A DNA stretch of 64,000 nt from Schwartzia succinivorans DSM 10502 (lineage in GTDB: Bacteria; Bacillota; Negativicutes; Selenomonadales; Selenomonadaceae): assembly GCF_900129225.1 (NCBI RefSeq), contig NZ_FQUG01000008.1:1-64000 (forward strand), given 5' to 3'. Of this stretch, positions 8,837-18,692 are shown piece by piece; position 1 is the first letter of the stretch, and every line of letters starts with the position of its first letter. Under the pieces are notes generated by a model. It saw only the letters and a list, made by a program, of their open reading frames with translations, had not been told where the DNA came from and did not search any database. The position numbers and the translations under genes are program-made.

Positions 8837-10279
8837 TTAATCCTTTTTCAAATGCGCGAGGCTGTTTCTGTACTCATGGTACGCTGCGCCTGCGATGCCC
8901 GGTGTGGTCATTTCCCGCGGCAGGAGAATATGGTCGAGCTGGTCTGCCGTGAGATATTCGTGCTCAAGCACCAGGTCACGGACAGGACGGCCTGTCTCGT
9001 ACGCTTCTTTTGCAAGCGCCGAGCAGTTCTCATATCCGATATGAGGCATGAGTGCCGTTATGATTCCTACGCTGTGCTCCACGAGCTCACGGCAGCGTTC
9101 CTCATTAACCTCGAGATTTACAAGCAGGTTGTCTACAAAGGTATTGATGGCATTGGTGAGGCAGCGCATTGAAAGGAACATGTTATAGGAAATGACAGGC
9201 TCCATTACATTGAGCTCAAACTGTCCGTTCTCAACGCCGAAGGTAACAGCAAGGTCGCAGGCGATTACCTGATAGCACGCCTGGTCAAGAACCTCGGCGA
9301 TGACAGGATTCACCTTGCCCGGCATGATGGAGGAACCCGGCTGACGCATTGGAAGCTTCAGTTCACCAAGACCGCAGCACGGTCCTGATGCCATAAGACG
9401 GAAATCGTTTGCCATTTTGATGAGCACCAGCGCCGTAACCTTTGTTGCTGCCGCCATATCCGCGAACAAATCCGTGTTGTTCGTGGCATCAGTAAGGTTT
9501 TCAGCCGTGTGGTATTCCTCTCCCGTTACCTCACTGAGACGTATGCGTACACGCTCGATATATTCAGGCTCCGCGTTAAGGCCCGTACCGATTGCCGTGC
9601 CGCCCATGTTCATTACGAGAAGGTTGCTGGCTGATGCTCCCTGAATACGGCGGATTCCGCGGCGTACAGCAGAAGCGTAGGACGCCATTTCCTGACCGAC
9701 TGTAATAGGAATAGCATCCTGCAGATGTGTACGTCCCATTTTTACAACGTCCTTAAACTCAACAGCCTTTTTGTCAAGCTCTACCGCAAGGCGCTTCAGC
9801 GCTTCGATGAGCTTCTTCGCCTTGTAACGCATACAAACCTTGATTGCCGTCGGAAAAACATCGTTGGTGGACTGTGCCATATTTGCGTGATTGTTAGGCG
9901 AAATGAACTGATACTCGCCTTTTTTATGCCCGGTAAGCTCAAGGGCACGGTTGGTCAGCACTTCGTTGACATTCATGTTCACCGACGTTCCCGCGCCGCC
10001 CTGAATCGGGTCAACAGGGAACTGGTCAAGAAGTGCTCCGCTGAGTATCTCATCCGCAGCAGCCACCAGCGCATTTCCTATCTCGGGCTTCATACGCCCC
10101 GTATCCATATTTGCGAGCGCCGCCGCTTTTTTTACCATTACAACGGCCTGTATAAATTCCTTATCTACCTCTTCTCCCGTTATATGGAAGTTTTCCATTG
10201 CACGTACTGTCTGCACTCCGTAATAGACCTCATCAGGTACTTCCATTTCTCCGAGAAAATCATGCTCTTTACGCATCAT
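8837..10279 (-). CDS. aspA: Aspartate ammonia-lyase
   Basis: Reversible deamination of L-aspartate to fumarate and ammonia in the cytoplasm, feeding fumarate respiration or succinate formation in anaerobes. The fumarase/aspartase superfamily signature GSSIMPGKVNP is present, together with GGAGTSVNMNVNE and MGRTHLQDA, and the length (480 residues) matches AspA. The start is placed at the tandem ATGATG at 10279, about 8 bases after GAAAGG. An upstream in-frame ATG would add 47 unrelated residues running through the neighbouring terminator and is unlikely. The gene is monocistronic between two hairpins. A fumarase assignment is less likely given the aspartase-like N-terminus (LGEMEVPDEVYYGVQT). 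Confidence 0.92.
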   Translation of the reverse strand: MMRKEHDFLGEMEVPDEVYYGVQTVRAMENFHITGEEVDKEFIQAVVMVKKAAALANMDTGRMKPEIGNALVAAADEILSGALLDQFPVDPIQGGAGTSVNMNVNEVLTNRALELTGHKKGEYQFISPNNHANMAQSTNDVFPTAIKVCMRYKAKKLIEALKRLAVELDKKAVEFKDVVKMGRTHLQDAIPITVGQEMASYASAVRRGIRRIQGASASNLLVMNMGGTAIGTGLNAEPEYIERVRIRLSEVTGEEYHTAENLTDATNNTDLFADMAAATKVTALVLIKMANDFRLMASGPCCGLGELKLPMRQPGSSIMPGKVNPVIAEVLDQACYQVIACDLAVTFGVENGQFELNVMEPVISYNMFLSMRCLTNAINTFVDNLLVNLEVNEERCRELVEHSVGIITALMPHIGYENCSALAKEAYETGRPVRDLVLEHEYLTADQLDHILLPREMTTPGIAGAAYHEYRNSLAHLKKD

Positions 10280-10350
10280 GTCACAACCTTTCATATCAAA
10301 TAATATTTTCTCCAAATGTTCATGGGTATATATTTCTATGCGCAGCAAAA

Positions 10351-10382
10351 AAATCCTGCCGGATTTTATTCCGACAGGATTT
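10351..10382 (-). terminator. Rho-independent terminator of the amino-acid binding protein gene
   Basis: On the minus strand an AAATCCTGTCGG arm, an 8-base loop, then CCGGCAGGATTT with a run of seven T. It lies just after the stop codon at 10396. Confidence 0.85.
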
Positions 10383-10395
10383 ATTAACGCAATTC

Positions 10396-11184
10396 TTATT
10401 TCGTTGTTGTACCGAACCATTTAGCGAAGATTTTGTCATACTCTCCGTTTTCATGGAGCTTCTTAAGAGCCTCGTTGACCTTCTTCTGCATCTCTGCATC
10501 CTTCTTGGACATTGCGATACCATAGTCCTCAGAGGTCAGGAGATCATCAAGTGCACGGACATCCGTAACACCGCTCTTCTTGATGTAGTAGTCGTTGACC
10601 GGACGGTCATTTACAACAGCATCAACGCCGCCTGCCTTGAGTTCAAGGAATGTGTCTGCGGAGCTGTTGAACTCTTTGACTTCGATGCCTTCAATCTTGC
10701 GGCATTCCTTTGCGCTGGTCGTTCCAATCTGAACAGCGACCTTTTTGCCCTTGAGGTCAGCGAACTTGTTGATTTCCTTGTTATCCTTCTTGACGATAAT
10801 CGTAAGACCGGATTTGTAATACGGGTCGGAGAAGTTGACCTTCTGCTTACGCTCGTCATTGATTGTCATACCGGAAATGATGACATCAAGATTGCCGGAC
10901 TCCATAGCAGGAATCAGACCGTCGAAATTGACGTTCTGGATTTCAGCCTTATAGCCCATCTCTTTTGCGACTGCACGGATGAGGTCCATATCAAAGCCCT
11001 CATACTCTTTGCCGTTTACGTTCTGGAATTCAAACGGAGCAAAATCCGCGTTTGTACCTACACGGAGAACCTTCTCGGAACCCTGCTTTGCACCGCTGTC
11101 CTTCTTGGCCGAATCTCCGCCGCAGCCTGCAGCAAATACAGCCAGCGAAAGAATTGCCATGCAGATCAACATGAACTTCTTCAT
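10396..11184 (-). CDS. Polar amino acid (cystine-type) ABC transporter substrate-binding lipoprotein
   Basis: Periplasmic solute-binding protein of family 3 (SBP_bac_3). A lipoprotein signal peptide MKKFMLICMAILSLAVFAAG ends in a lipobox with the modified Cys (AAGCGGD). The mature part has the classic ligand-binding start RVGTNADFAPFEF and then GFDMDLIRAVAKEMG, as in binding proteins for cystine, glutamine or other polar amino acids. The start is the ATG at 11184 after GGGAG; the longer frame upstream has no signal peptide. No permease or ATPase gene adjoins, so it is an orphan that must use components encoded elsewhere. Substrate is not determinable from sequence alone. Confidence 0.88.
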   Translation of the reverse strand: MKKFMLICMAILSLAVFAAGCGGDSAKKDSGAKQGSEKVLRVGTNADFAPFEFQNVNGKEYEGFDMDLIRAVAKEMGYKAEIQNVNFDGLIPAMESGNLDVIISGMTINDERKQKVNFSDPYYKSGLTIIVKKDNKEINKFADLKGKKVAVQIGTTSAKECRKIEGIEVKEFNSSADTFLELKAGGVDAVVNDRPVNDYYIKKSGVTDVRALDDLLTSEDYGIAMSKKDAEMQKKVNEALKKLHENGEYDKIFAKWFGTTTK

Positions 11185-11240
11185 TAAAAACCACTCTCCC
11201 AGTAAATTTTTGAGGTTGCCCCCATTACTGCAAACAAGAA

Positions 11241-11262
11241 AAGCCCGGAGCAAACCGGGCTT
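11241..11262 (-). terminator. Rho-independent terminator after the zinc-ribbon gene
   Basis: Stem AAGCCCGG / CCGGGCTT with a 6-base loop, followed on the minus strand by TTCTTG. It lies 20 bases past the stop of the zinc-ribbon gene. Confidence 0.75.
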
Positions 11263-11281
11263 CACAGCCTTTATTATATCG

Positions 11282-11572
11282 TCAGTGCCCTCTGCGTTTG
11301 TTGAAGCAGTCGCGGCAGTATACCGGACGATCATCCTTCGGCTCGAACGGAACCTCTGTCTCGCGTCCGCAGTCAGCGCATACTACAGTAAACATCTGGC
11401 GCTGTGTCTGCTCTCCACCCTCACGGGTACGACGGCGCTTATCGCGGCAGTCGCGGCAGCGGACTGGCTCATTCTCAAAGCCTTTTTCCGCGTAAAATTC
11501 CTGTTCGCCTGCGCTGAAGATGAACTCCTTGCCACAGTCTTTGCACGTTAACGTTTTGTCTTCGAAAGCCAT
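11282..11572 (-). CDS. Small protein with two zinc-ribbon motifs
   Basis: The 96-residue protein carries two four-cysteine zinc-ribbon units: CKDC ... CRDC in the N-terminal half and CADC ... CRDC in the C-terminal half, separated by a basic linker (RDKRRRTREGG). The C-terminal unit is the pattern of the probable zinc-ribbon domain family common in firmicutes and related to CxxC-CxxC RNA/DNA-binding ribbons. The highly basic linker and tail (FNKRRGH) suggest nucleic-acid or ribosome contact, but no function is established. It may be cotranscribed with the YjfB-like gene 42 bp upstream and ends at its own terminator. Confidence 0.8.
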   Translation of the reverse strand: MAFEDKTLTCKDCGKEFIFSAGEQEFYAEKGFENEPVRCRDCRDKRRRTREGGEQTQRQMFTVVCADCGRETEVPFEPKDDRPVYCRDCFNKRRGH

Positions 11573-11614
11573 GAAATAATCCCCTCACATTGTGTAGAAC
11601 GGTCCTGCTGCCTA

Positions 11615-11812
11615 TCAGGCAAGCACATCTATCATTGTCCCCAGATTAGGATCGAGGCTTTCGGTCATACTGGATAACATGGTTTCCAGACCCTGCTCGG
11701 ATGAATCCATCGCTTCCTTCAGCACAGCCACACCAAGGTTCTGCTGTACCTGAGCCTGATGCATTCCTACACTCATAGCAGCTATACTCATATCCAAGTC
11801 CAAAACGCTCAT
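11615..11812 (-). CDS. YjfB-family putative motility protein
   Basis: A 65-residue helical protein with the pattern of the YjfB family (IAAMSVGMHQAQVQQNLGVA, then KEAMDSSEQG), a short conserved protein often found near motility genes and annotated as a putative motility protein; its function is not established. The called ATG directly abuts AAGGGG, which is too close. Initiation at the TTG three codons in, or at the Met of MSIAAM, would give better spacing, so the true N-terminus may be up to seven residues shorter. It lies between the O-GlcNAc-transferase-like gene and the zinc-ribbon gene, close to a chemotaxis receptor, consistent with a motility-linked cluster. Confidence 0.78.
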   Translation of the reverse strand: MSVLDLDMSIAAMSVGMHQAQVQQNLGVAVLKEAMDSSEQGLETMLSSMTESLDPNLGTMIDVLA

Positions 11813-11856
11813 CCCCTTTCATGAAGCAATAATATCAAATCTCATTATATGTGAAT

Positions 11857-13566
11857 TTACGAAAAAGTGCAATAGTCTTTCCAGATATGGCGATAAAGGT
11901 CCTCTATATCCTTCATATAGGGAATTCCGTCCATAAGCCGTGATTTTTTCACAACCGCCCGAAGGCCTGAATGGAACTTCTCAAGGATCTCCATCGAGTT
12001 GGCTATCTGCACTGCTTTCCGCACATAATCAACATCACTTTTTGCCACCAGCTCAGGAAGTCCCGCGTTTTCCAGGATAGTCGCTCCATACCGCGAGCCG
12101 TGGGTAATTCCCTTTCTGGTGATAACCGGTACGCCCATTATCAGCGCCTCACAGGTGGTAAGTCCTCCGTTAAAGGGCGTTGTATCGAGAGCTATGTCCA
12201 CATCCCGATACTGCTCAAGATAGTCGGGACTGTAGGGACGGAATTCAACACGTTCAGTGTTGATACCGATATCCGCAAGACGGCTTTTCGCTTCCTCGAT
12301 ACCATCAGGAATGCTTGCAATCTTCCCCTTTATAATAAACCTCGAATCAGGAACAGCTTCAAGGACTCCGCGCCACAAAAGCAGCGTCTCACGGGTGACC
12401 TTTGCAAAATTATTGAAGCTGCCAAAGGTTACGTACCCGTTGCGCTTGGCAGGCGGCTCCTCTGCAACAGGCGGAAGCTCATGCACTATATCCGGCGAAT
12501 AACAGAGATGGCAGTAGGGAACGCGGGCGATTTTTTCCGTAAATCCAAGCACCGCTTCCCCGGGTGGCTGACATATATAATCGGAAAGAAAATAATCCGC
12601 CTCGCGAAGGCCGCTGGAATTCACATCACCGATTGCCACCATCTGTACAGGCGCAGGACGATATGTCAGCACAGGAAGCGCCGAGCCCTGGGAATGTCCC
12701 GAAAAGTCCACCAGTATATCCACGCGGTCATGATAAATCTGCTGGGCGACTTCCTTCGGTGAAAGCCCTTCCACATCGCGCCACGCCGCCGCAAAGCGAT
12801 GAAAGCGCTTTGTCACATCATCCTTGCGTCCGAGATGATAACAGAAAACGGAAAACTCCAGCTTGGAGTAATCCCGAAGGAAAGGCGTCAAAAAATTCGC
12901 CACGGCATGCTCACGAAAATCAGGTGAGAGATAGCCTATCCGAAGCTTTCTCTTCTGCACTCCCTCAGGCCTTGTGTGGGGGAATTTTACCCGTATTCCG
13001 AAGAATGCGTTGTATCCCTCTCTCAGGGCGATATGGCGTTTATCCTGAGCCTGATAATTCATCAGGAAAAGTGCCTTGCTGTAGAGGTCTGCCTTGGCAT
13101 CCTTATCCTTTACCAGTGCGCTGACTGCCATGCATATATCAGAGGCTTCCTTCGCACGGCCGAGAAGATAGCAGGTATCCGTCAGAAGCCGTCCTGCCCG
13201 TTCAAGAATCGTATATTTATAGGAAGGAATTTCTCCCTCCGCCACTTCACCGAGCCGCCACAGCCTGTTCAGAAGCGGCACCGCCGCCCTCAGCTCAAAA
13301 TTCCCCACGGCAAGCTCCGCCGCCGTAAGAAGAATACGCCAGTTATACGGGTCTGATGCGGATACTCTTTTTACCAGCCGCTCCGCTGTCTCTTCGTCGC
13401 CTATATAGTATGAAGCCTGCGCCAATAGCGCAAGTCCGTCCAAATCATCCAGATTATGTGAAAGAATTTCACGGGCACAGGCGCGCATTCCCTTGAAATC
13501 GCCTGTCAAAAAGAAAGTGTCCGCCGATGTAAGCCATGCTTCCTTTTCTTCCTGATTCGCTTCCAA
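11857..13566 (-). CDS. O-GlcNAc-transferase-like (GT41, SPINDLY-type) glycosyltransferase
   Basis: N-terminal ~180 residues form TPR-like helical repeats. The C-terminal half is a GT41 catalytic domain: RIGYLSPDFREHAV, then VDFSGHSQGS, TFGSFNNFAKVT, and the donor-binding segment LDTTPFNGGLTTCEALIMG followed by VPVIT and HGSRYG. This is the bacterial counterpart of O-linked GlcNAc transferase, predicted cytosolic, transferring a sugar from a nucleotide-sugar to Ser/Thr. A TTG at 13566 lies 8 bases after GGGGAGG and is the better start; the GTG at 13575 touches the ribosome binding site. The YjfB-like gene downstream and the chemotaxis receptor upstream suggest flagellin or another surface protein as acceptor (inference). 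Confidence 0.85.
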   Translation of the reverse strand: MEANQEEKEAWLTSADTFFLTGDFKGMRACAREILSHNLDDLDGLALLAQASYYIGDEETAERLVKRVSASDPYNWRILLTAAELAVGNFELRAAVPLLNRLWRLGEVAEGEIPSYKYTILERAGRLLTDTCYLLGRAKEASDICMAVSALVKDKDAKADLYSKALFLMNYQAQDKRHIALREGYNAFFGIRVKFPHTRPEGVQKRKLRIGYLSPDFREHAVANFLTPFLRDYSKLEFSVFCYHLGRKDDVTKRFHRFAAAWRDVEGLSPKEVAQQIYHDRVDILVDFSGHSQGSALPVLTYRPAPVQMVAIGDVNSSGLREADYFLSDYICQPPGEAVLGFTEKIARVPYCHLCYSPDIVHELPPVAEEPPAKRNGYVTFGSFNNFAKVTRETLLLWRGVLEAVPDSRFIIKGKIASIPDGIEEAKSRLADIGINTERVEFRPYSPDYLEQYRDVDIALDTTPFNGGLTTCEALIMGVPVITRKGITHGSRYGATILENAGLPELVAKSDVDYVRKAVQIANSMEILEKFHSGLRAVVKKSRLMDGIPYMKDIEDLYRHIWKDYCTFS

Positions 13567-13661
13567 AAACCGCACCTCCCCCCTATCTTAAAGTTATTCG
13601 CCGCCGCTTCCATTTTTTCCTGCATATAATGCATATTTTATAACACAGTTTTTAACAAAAA

Positions 13662-13689
13662 AATCCCCCGGCACAATGACCGGGGGATT
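13662..13689 (-). terminator. Rho-independent terminator of the chemotaxis receptor gene
   Basis: 10-bp stem AATCCCCCGG / CCGGGGGATT with an 8-base loop, followed by T7 on the minus strand. Confidence 0.9.
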
Positions 13690-13708
13690 GGCAATGACTG
13701 ATGTTTGC

Positions 13709-15424
13709 TTAGAAGCGGAAGCTCTGCAGGGAATTCTGCAGTCCCTGAGCAAGCTCTGCCAGTGAACCGCTGGCGGAAGCAATTTCTCCTGCCGACGCGG
13801 ACTGCTCCTCTGCGATAGCGGAAACATTCTGCATCTCGTCGGAAACCTTCGTTCCCTGTTCATCAATCTCGCTGATCTGCGTGGTGATGTTCTGGGCATC
13901 CTGTGCGACACTCTGAATCGAGGAGCTCATTTCGGAAACCTCACCCGTAACCATATCGACATTGTCACGGATTTCATCAAAGGTTGCGCGCAGTCCTTCA
14001 ACTGCCTGTGCACCTACGGATACAGCCTTTGTTCCTTCACGCATGGACGCTACGGCGCTGGTTGTATCGTCCTGAATGGAGCCGATGAGCTCTGCAATCT
14101 GCTGAGCCGCTGTCTGAGACTGCTCAGCCAGCTTTCTTACCTCTTCAGCAACTACAGCGAAGCCGCGGCCATGCTCACCTGCACGGGCAGCCTCAATCGC
14201 CGCGTTAAGTGCAAGGAGGTTTGTCTGACCTGCGATACCGGAAATCGTCTCAACGATTGTACCGATTTCCTGAGAACGCTCACCAAGCTTATCAACAATA
14301 CCTGCCGACTCGCCGACAGTCTTTTCAACGCTCTTAATCTGATCAACAGCGGAAATGATTGCATTGCTTCCTGCCGTTGCCTTATCAAATGCAGCACATG
14401 CCTGATCGGAAATCTTTTCAGCTTCCGCACGCAGGCCCTCGATGGAATCGGATACCTTGTTGATGGACTCAGCACTGGATGCGACACCTATCTGCTGCTG
14501 TGCTACAGCGCCTGCAGCACGGGTAACCGCCTGTGCCGACTGCTCCGATGCCTGTGCCGACTGCGAGGAGCTTGCAGTAAGCTCTTCAGAGGAAGCGGCA
14601 ATCTGCTCGGAAGAATTTCTGATCTGACGCATCAGCTTGTTAAGACTTGCGCGCATAGCCATGAAGGATGTTTCCATGTCACCGAACTCATCGCCGCGTG
14701 TTACTTCGTGAGTTGTTTCACGGAAATCGCCCTCGCTGAGTTTCTTGCAGCTGTCCATGATTTCATTCAACGGGCTTGTAATCTCACGCGCAATCAGGAT
14801 GCTTGCAGCTACCAGAACAATGAGTGCAATGGCACACTCGATAAGCATGTTGCGGGATGCTGCCGCGGATTCCTCCACGTTATTCTGGTACATCTTCTCG
14901 GAGTTTGTCATTACCGCCGTCTGCTTTGCTTCAAGCACCTTACGGATAGCGGTTGTATCCTGGCTGCCCTTTGTGGAGTAGAGCTTCTGAGCGCCTTCGC
15001 GGTCACCCTTTTCATTAAGGGCAAGAATCTCTCTCATAGTACCGGAGAACTTAAGCCATACAGTCTTCATCTCTTCGATGGAAGCCATATTGGACCCCGG
15101 TGCCAAACGGCTCTTGTAATCTTCCCATGTTGCGAGGTAATTCTTGTCTACCTCGTCCATGTCTTTTTTCAAATCAGCGAAACGCTCGGGTGTCGTTGCA
15201 CTCATGGAAAGCGCCGCGCGGGACTGCATATCACGCATTAAATACTTCATCTGACCTGCGTTATAGCCGTTTTTAAGACGCTGATTGTACATGACGTCAA
15301 TCTTCTGCTGGGCGCTCTGTATAGTGGAATATCCTCCATGTCCGACCACTGCCAGCGCAATTGCCGCGATTACAGCAAGAATCAAAATCTTGAACGCGAC
15401 TCTCAGGTTGTTAAATAATCCCAT
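13709..15424 (-). CDS. Methyl-accepting chemotaxis protein
   Basis: Membrane chemoreceptor signalling to CheA/CheW. A transmembrane helix near residues 12-30 ([16 protein letters not shown]) is followed by a periplasmic four-helix-bundle sensor (~33-190), a second transmembrane helix (~195-215, [16 protein letters not shown]), a HAMP domain ([20 protein letters not shown]), and a cytoplasmic signalling domain with the invariant hairpin tip ([20 protein letters not shown], then [18 protein letters not shown]). At 571 residues the length is standard. The receptor is monocistronic with its own terminator. The ligand is unknown; four-helix-bundle sensors bind diverse small molecules. Confidence 0.93.
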   Translation of the reverse strand: MGLFNNLRVAFKILILAVIAAIALAVVGHGGYSTIQSAQQKIDVMYNQRLKNGYNAGQMKYLMRDMQSRAALSMSATTPERFADLKKDMDEVDKNYLATWEDYKSRLAPGSNMASIEEMKTVWLKFSGTMREILALNEKGDREGAQKLYSTKGSQDTTAIRKVLEAKQTAVMTNSEKMYQNNVEESAAASRNMLIECAIALIVLVAASILIAREITSPLNEIMDSCKKLSEGDFRETTHEVTRGDEFGDMETSFMAMRASLNKLMRQIRNSSEQIAASSEELTASSSQSAQASEQSAQAVTRAAGAVAQQQIGVASSAESINKVSDSIEGLRAEAEKISDQACAAFDKATAGSNAIISAVDQIKSVEKTVGESAGIVDKLGERSQEIGTIVETISGIAGQTNLLALNAAIEAARAGEHGRGFAVVAEEVRKLAEQSQTAAQQIAELIGSIQDDTTSAVASMREGTKAVSVGAQAVEGLRATFDEIRDNVDMVTGEVSEMSSSIQSVAQDAQNITTQISEIDEQGTKVSDEMQNVSAIAEEQSASAGEIASASGSLAELAQGLQNSLQSFRF

Positions 15425-15593
15425 AAAAACTCCTCCCTCTCCCCTTCCATTGCAGGAAGAAAATTGTATATGTTTTTATTATGTACGAGTTTATATACTA
15501 TATTTCGACACTATCATGAATTATCCTTCTTATTTTTATTGTTATAAAAAATTTTTTCTTCTTTTAATTTTCACCTAACTGCGCAAAGAAAAA

Positions 15594-15620
15594 ACCGCTG
15601 ACGCGTTTTGCATCAGCGGT
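15594..15620 (-). terminator. Rho-independent terminator of the EAL gene
   Basis: Stem ACCGCTGA / TCAGCGGT with an 11-base loop, followed on the minus strand by TTTTTTC. Confidence 0.85.
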
Positions 15621-15641
15621 AAATTAATTTCAATATGCGGT

Positions 15642-18536
15642 TTAGTTTACAGCCTTTCTGACAAGAAAATCCGAAAACTGTTCTTCATCCATCGGCTCGG
15701 CATAAAGGAAGCCCTGGCCAAGCATGCAGCCGTTTTCACGCAGCATCTGCTCCTGCTCCCTCGTCTCAATACCCTCGCAAAGAACAGTCATTCCAAGACG
15801 ACGTCCGAAATCAATAACGCCGCGAAGGATGGTAAGTCCCTTGCTGTCCTTTTCGGCTGCCAGAAGCACAGCACGGTCAATCTTTATCGTATCCATCGGA
15901 AGTGTCTGCAGCATAGCAATGGAGGAATATCCGGTGCAGAAATCATCCATGGCAAGCCTGTAGCCCATGCTGCGAAGCTCCCTCGCTATGTGCACAGCAT
16001 CCTCTCTGGCTGCCTGTGTCTCATAATCAACGAAAGCGGTCTCTGTGATTTCAAGCTCAATAAGTCCCTTTGGCAATGGTATTTTCTCAGCAAGCTGCCG
16101 CATCCTGTCAAGATATCCCGTCTCAGCAACATGCTTTCCTGACTGATTGACGGAGACAGGAACAACCGGAAGACCTGCATCTATCCTTCCTTTAAGGTAA
16201 CGCATCGTTTTTTCAAGAACGTAATAATCAAGCTCCAGTATGAGACTTGTACGCTCCAGCACAGGAACAAAGCCTGCCGGCTGTACCTCTCCCATCGCGC
16301 TGCTGTTCCAGCGCACCAGTGCCTCCGCTCCCGCAGCCTCGTTTGTGTACAGGTCATATTTAGGCTGATACCATACCTCAAACTCTCCTGCTTCAAGGGA
16401 TTTACGGAACATTGATTCAATCTGCTGATGTCTTGCACGCTTTGCCATCAGATTTTCATCATAAATGCAGTAGAGAGCGCCGGATTCATCAGCCTCCGCC
16501 TGGGCAATTTCCACCTGCTGTATAAGCTCGAGCGCGGAGATCTCTCCCGTCGGCGGCACCTGTACAATGCCCACGTTATACTGCATGCTGACCGGGAACA
16601 AAGTGCTTTTGACATGAATGTCCGACTCAAATTCCGCAAGAATCCGCTGAAGCTGTGTCCTGTCCGAGAAAACGCAGAAAACATAGCTCTGGTTAAGCGT
16701 ACCGGGGGTTGCGTATCTGTAAAACCACGGATAATGCGCGTGCATGGAAGCCAGAATTTCCTTCTGCAGCACCGCGGCCTCATGCCTTGAGCATACTGCC
16801 ATGAGTCTATCAAAATGACAGACGTTGTTGAGCATTATATATAGTCTGCCGTCTTCCCTGGCTTCCCTGTTTTCTTCAATAAGCAGCGGCAGATTTTCCT
16901 CGAACCACCTCAGGTTGTAAAGTCCGCTTTTGGAATGGCGGTAAGCAGCATACTGAAGCCGCTCGTAATTTTTCTGACGCTGTCTGTAGATATACACAAC
17001 GACGCCTATGATGAAGGACGAAAAAAGTATAACTGCCGTAAGCGTCCTTATGGGATAATAATAAACAAAGGTACGCCAGCTGTGCTCCGGTGTAATGGCA
17101 AGGGCAGACTCATCAATAAGTGCCTGAGTAGCCCCTGTGCCGATATGTGAAATTTCCTTATTAAGAATACGGACGAGAATCGGATCCGTTCTTCGGCAGA
17201 CACCCATTGCAACATCCTGCAGCATTACGCTCTGCCCCGTGGAATAAAGGACAGCATATTCAGGCTGTGTCAAAAGAAGCTGTGCCAAAAGAATTTTTGC
17301 GTAACACATATCAACAAGTCCGCTTCTTACAGCCTCAATGGCATCCCTGTCCGTACCGTAGTATACAATCTGCTCCTTCGGGAAATTCTTTTCAATATAC
17401 TGCTTTGTAAAAAAAACACCTCGAACCGCAGCAACGCGGGGATTTTTCGTAACGCCCCTGTCTCTCCTTATTATTCCGGTATAGGAAGCATCCATATACG
17501 GAAAGGTAAACCACATATCATTTTCCTTCGCCCATGCGGGATCCGAATAAACGCTGGCGACCATATCCGCCCTTCCGTCATGGACCATTTCCATAGACTC
17601 GGAATAGGTCTTTGCCGGAATCATTCTGAATTCCACGCCCAGGTCAAGTCCTGCCCGCTTAAAATAATCAGGGTAAATTCCATGAACCTCATCCCCTGCC
17701 ATGTACGCGTAAGGTGCCTGACCTGCATAAACAGACACGCGGATTACCGGATGGTTTTTTAGATATTCCTTCTCATCACGCTGAAGGAAAAGCGGCTGGC
17801 CTCCGAAATTTCTGTTTTCGGGCGTAGCCCCCCACATTTTTTCCGGTCCCAGTGAACGTATCTTCTCCATAGCCTGAATAATCCGGGTTTTAAGCTCTTC
17901 CTTTCCGGCAGGCATTGCAAGATAAAAATTCTCCAAAAAGAGACTGCAGCGTGCTTCCTCCTCAGGCAGATATTCAAATCCGCTGACGGCAATGCCCTCA
18001 ATGCTTCCGATTTCCCACGCCTTAATAAGCTCGTCAAGTGAATCAAATGCCACCGGAATATAATCAGTATCCGCGTAAGCGGCATGCTCATACAATGTCT
18101 TTTTCAGAATTTCTTCATTGTGAAACTTAGTGCAATAACCGATTCGCGGATGCACTCCTATATCCTCGGAAAAATAGAGGTTACACGGCATTCTCATTAT
18201 GGAGCGCACAGTGCGCAGAAAACCGTCATCGGCCTCGCTGTCGCGCTTTGCCACAATAGTCATGTCAATTTCTCCGTCAGCAAGCCTCTGCATATTTTCA
18301 TCAAGTGTCCCGGTTACATAAACAGGTGAAAACTCCGCGTATATCGCCAAGCCCTCGATATGACTGTACAGGATTCCGCTGTAGACGCCCCGTCCGTCAT
18401 CTTCAAATGCGCCGGGTGCACAGGTAACACCTATTCTAAGCTCAGGAAGCTCGCCCGCCGACACCGCCGACGCAGTAAAAAAGAGCAGAAAAAAAAGAAC
18501 CGCTGCGGTTTTTATGTTAAACGGGTACTTCCTCAC
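15642..18536 (-). CDS. EAL-domain c-di-GMP phosphodiesterase with tandem periplasmic solute-binding sensors
   Basis: Predicted inner-membrane sensor that degrades c-di-GMP. A signal peptide (AAVLFFLLFFTASAVSA) leads to two family-3 solute-binding domains (about residues 30-255 and 270-490), one transmembrane helix (~505-530, TLTAVILFSSFIIGVVVYIY), a degenerate GGDEF-like region without the GGDEF motif, and a C-terminal EAL domain. Key EAL residues are present: GAEALVRW, ELEITETAF, DDFCTGYSS (Cys replaces the usual Gly), CEGIET and QGFLYAEPM, so phosphodiesterase activity is likely. GTG at 18536 is preferred because AGGAAGGAAGAG lies 4 bases upstream and the signal peptide starts there; the ATG at 18584 has a poor site. 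Confidence 0.9.
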   Translation of the reverse strand: MRKYPFNIKTAAVLFFLLFFTASAVSAGELPELRIGVTCAPGAFEDDGRGVYSGILYSHIEGLAIYAEFSPVYVTGTLDENMQRLADGEIDMTIVAKRDSEADDGFLRTVRSIMRMPCNLYFSEDIGVHPRIGYCTKFHNEEILKKTLYEHAAYADTDYIPVAFDSLDELIKAWEIGSIEGIAVSGFEYLPEEEARCSLFLENFYLAMPAGKEELKTRIIQAMEKIRSLGPEKMWGATPENRNFGGQPLFLQRDEKEYLKNHPVIRVSVYAGQAPYAYMAGDEVHGIYPDYFKRAGLDLGVEFRMIPAKTYSESMEMVHDGRADMVASVYSDPAWAKENDMWFTFPYMDASYTGIIRRDRGVTKNPRVAAVRGVFFTKQYIEKNFPKEQIVYYGTDRDAIEAVRSGLVDMCYAKILLAQLLLTQPEYAVLYSTGQSVMLQDVAMGVCRRTDPILVRILNKEISHIGTGATQALIDESALAITPEHSWRTFVYYYPIRTLTAVILFSSFIIGVVVYIYRQRQKNYERLQYAAYRHSKSGLYNLRWFEENLPLLIEENREAREDGRLYIMLNNVCHFDRLMAVCSRHEAAVLQKEILASMHAHYPWFYRYATPGTLNQSYVFCVFSDRTQLQRILAEFESDIHVKSTLFPVSMQYNVGIVQVPPTGEISALELIQQVEIAQAEADESGALYCIYDENLMAKRARHQQIESMFRKSLEAGEFEVWYQPKYDLYTNEAAGAEALVRWNSSAMGEVQPAGFVPVLERTSLILELDYYVLEKTMRYLKGRIDAGLPVVPVSVNQSGKHVAETGYLDRMRQLAEKIPLPKGLIELEITETAFVDYETQAAREDAVHIARELRSMGYRLAMDDFCTGYSSIAMLQTLPMDTIKIDRAVLLAAEKDSKGLTILRGVIDFGRRLGMTVLCEGIETREQEQMLRENGCMLGQGFLYAEPMDEEQFSDFLVRKAVN

Positions 18537-18692
18537 GGTTCTCTTCCTTCCTGCTCCAATGCATTCATATACATGATAATTCATCCCTAAATTATCATAC
18601 GTATATTATATAGGTACTTTTTAATCATTTCTATACTAAATCCCAAAATTACATACGAAATTTATTTTTCATCATCAAAAAGGATTTTCCCA

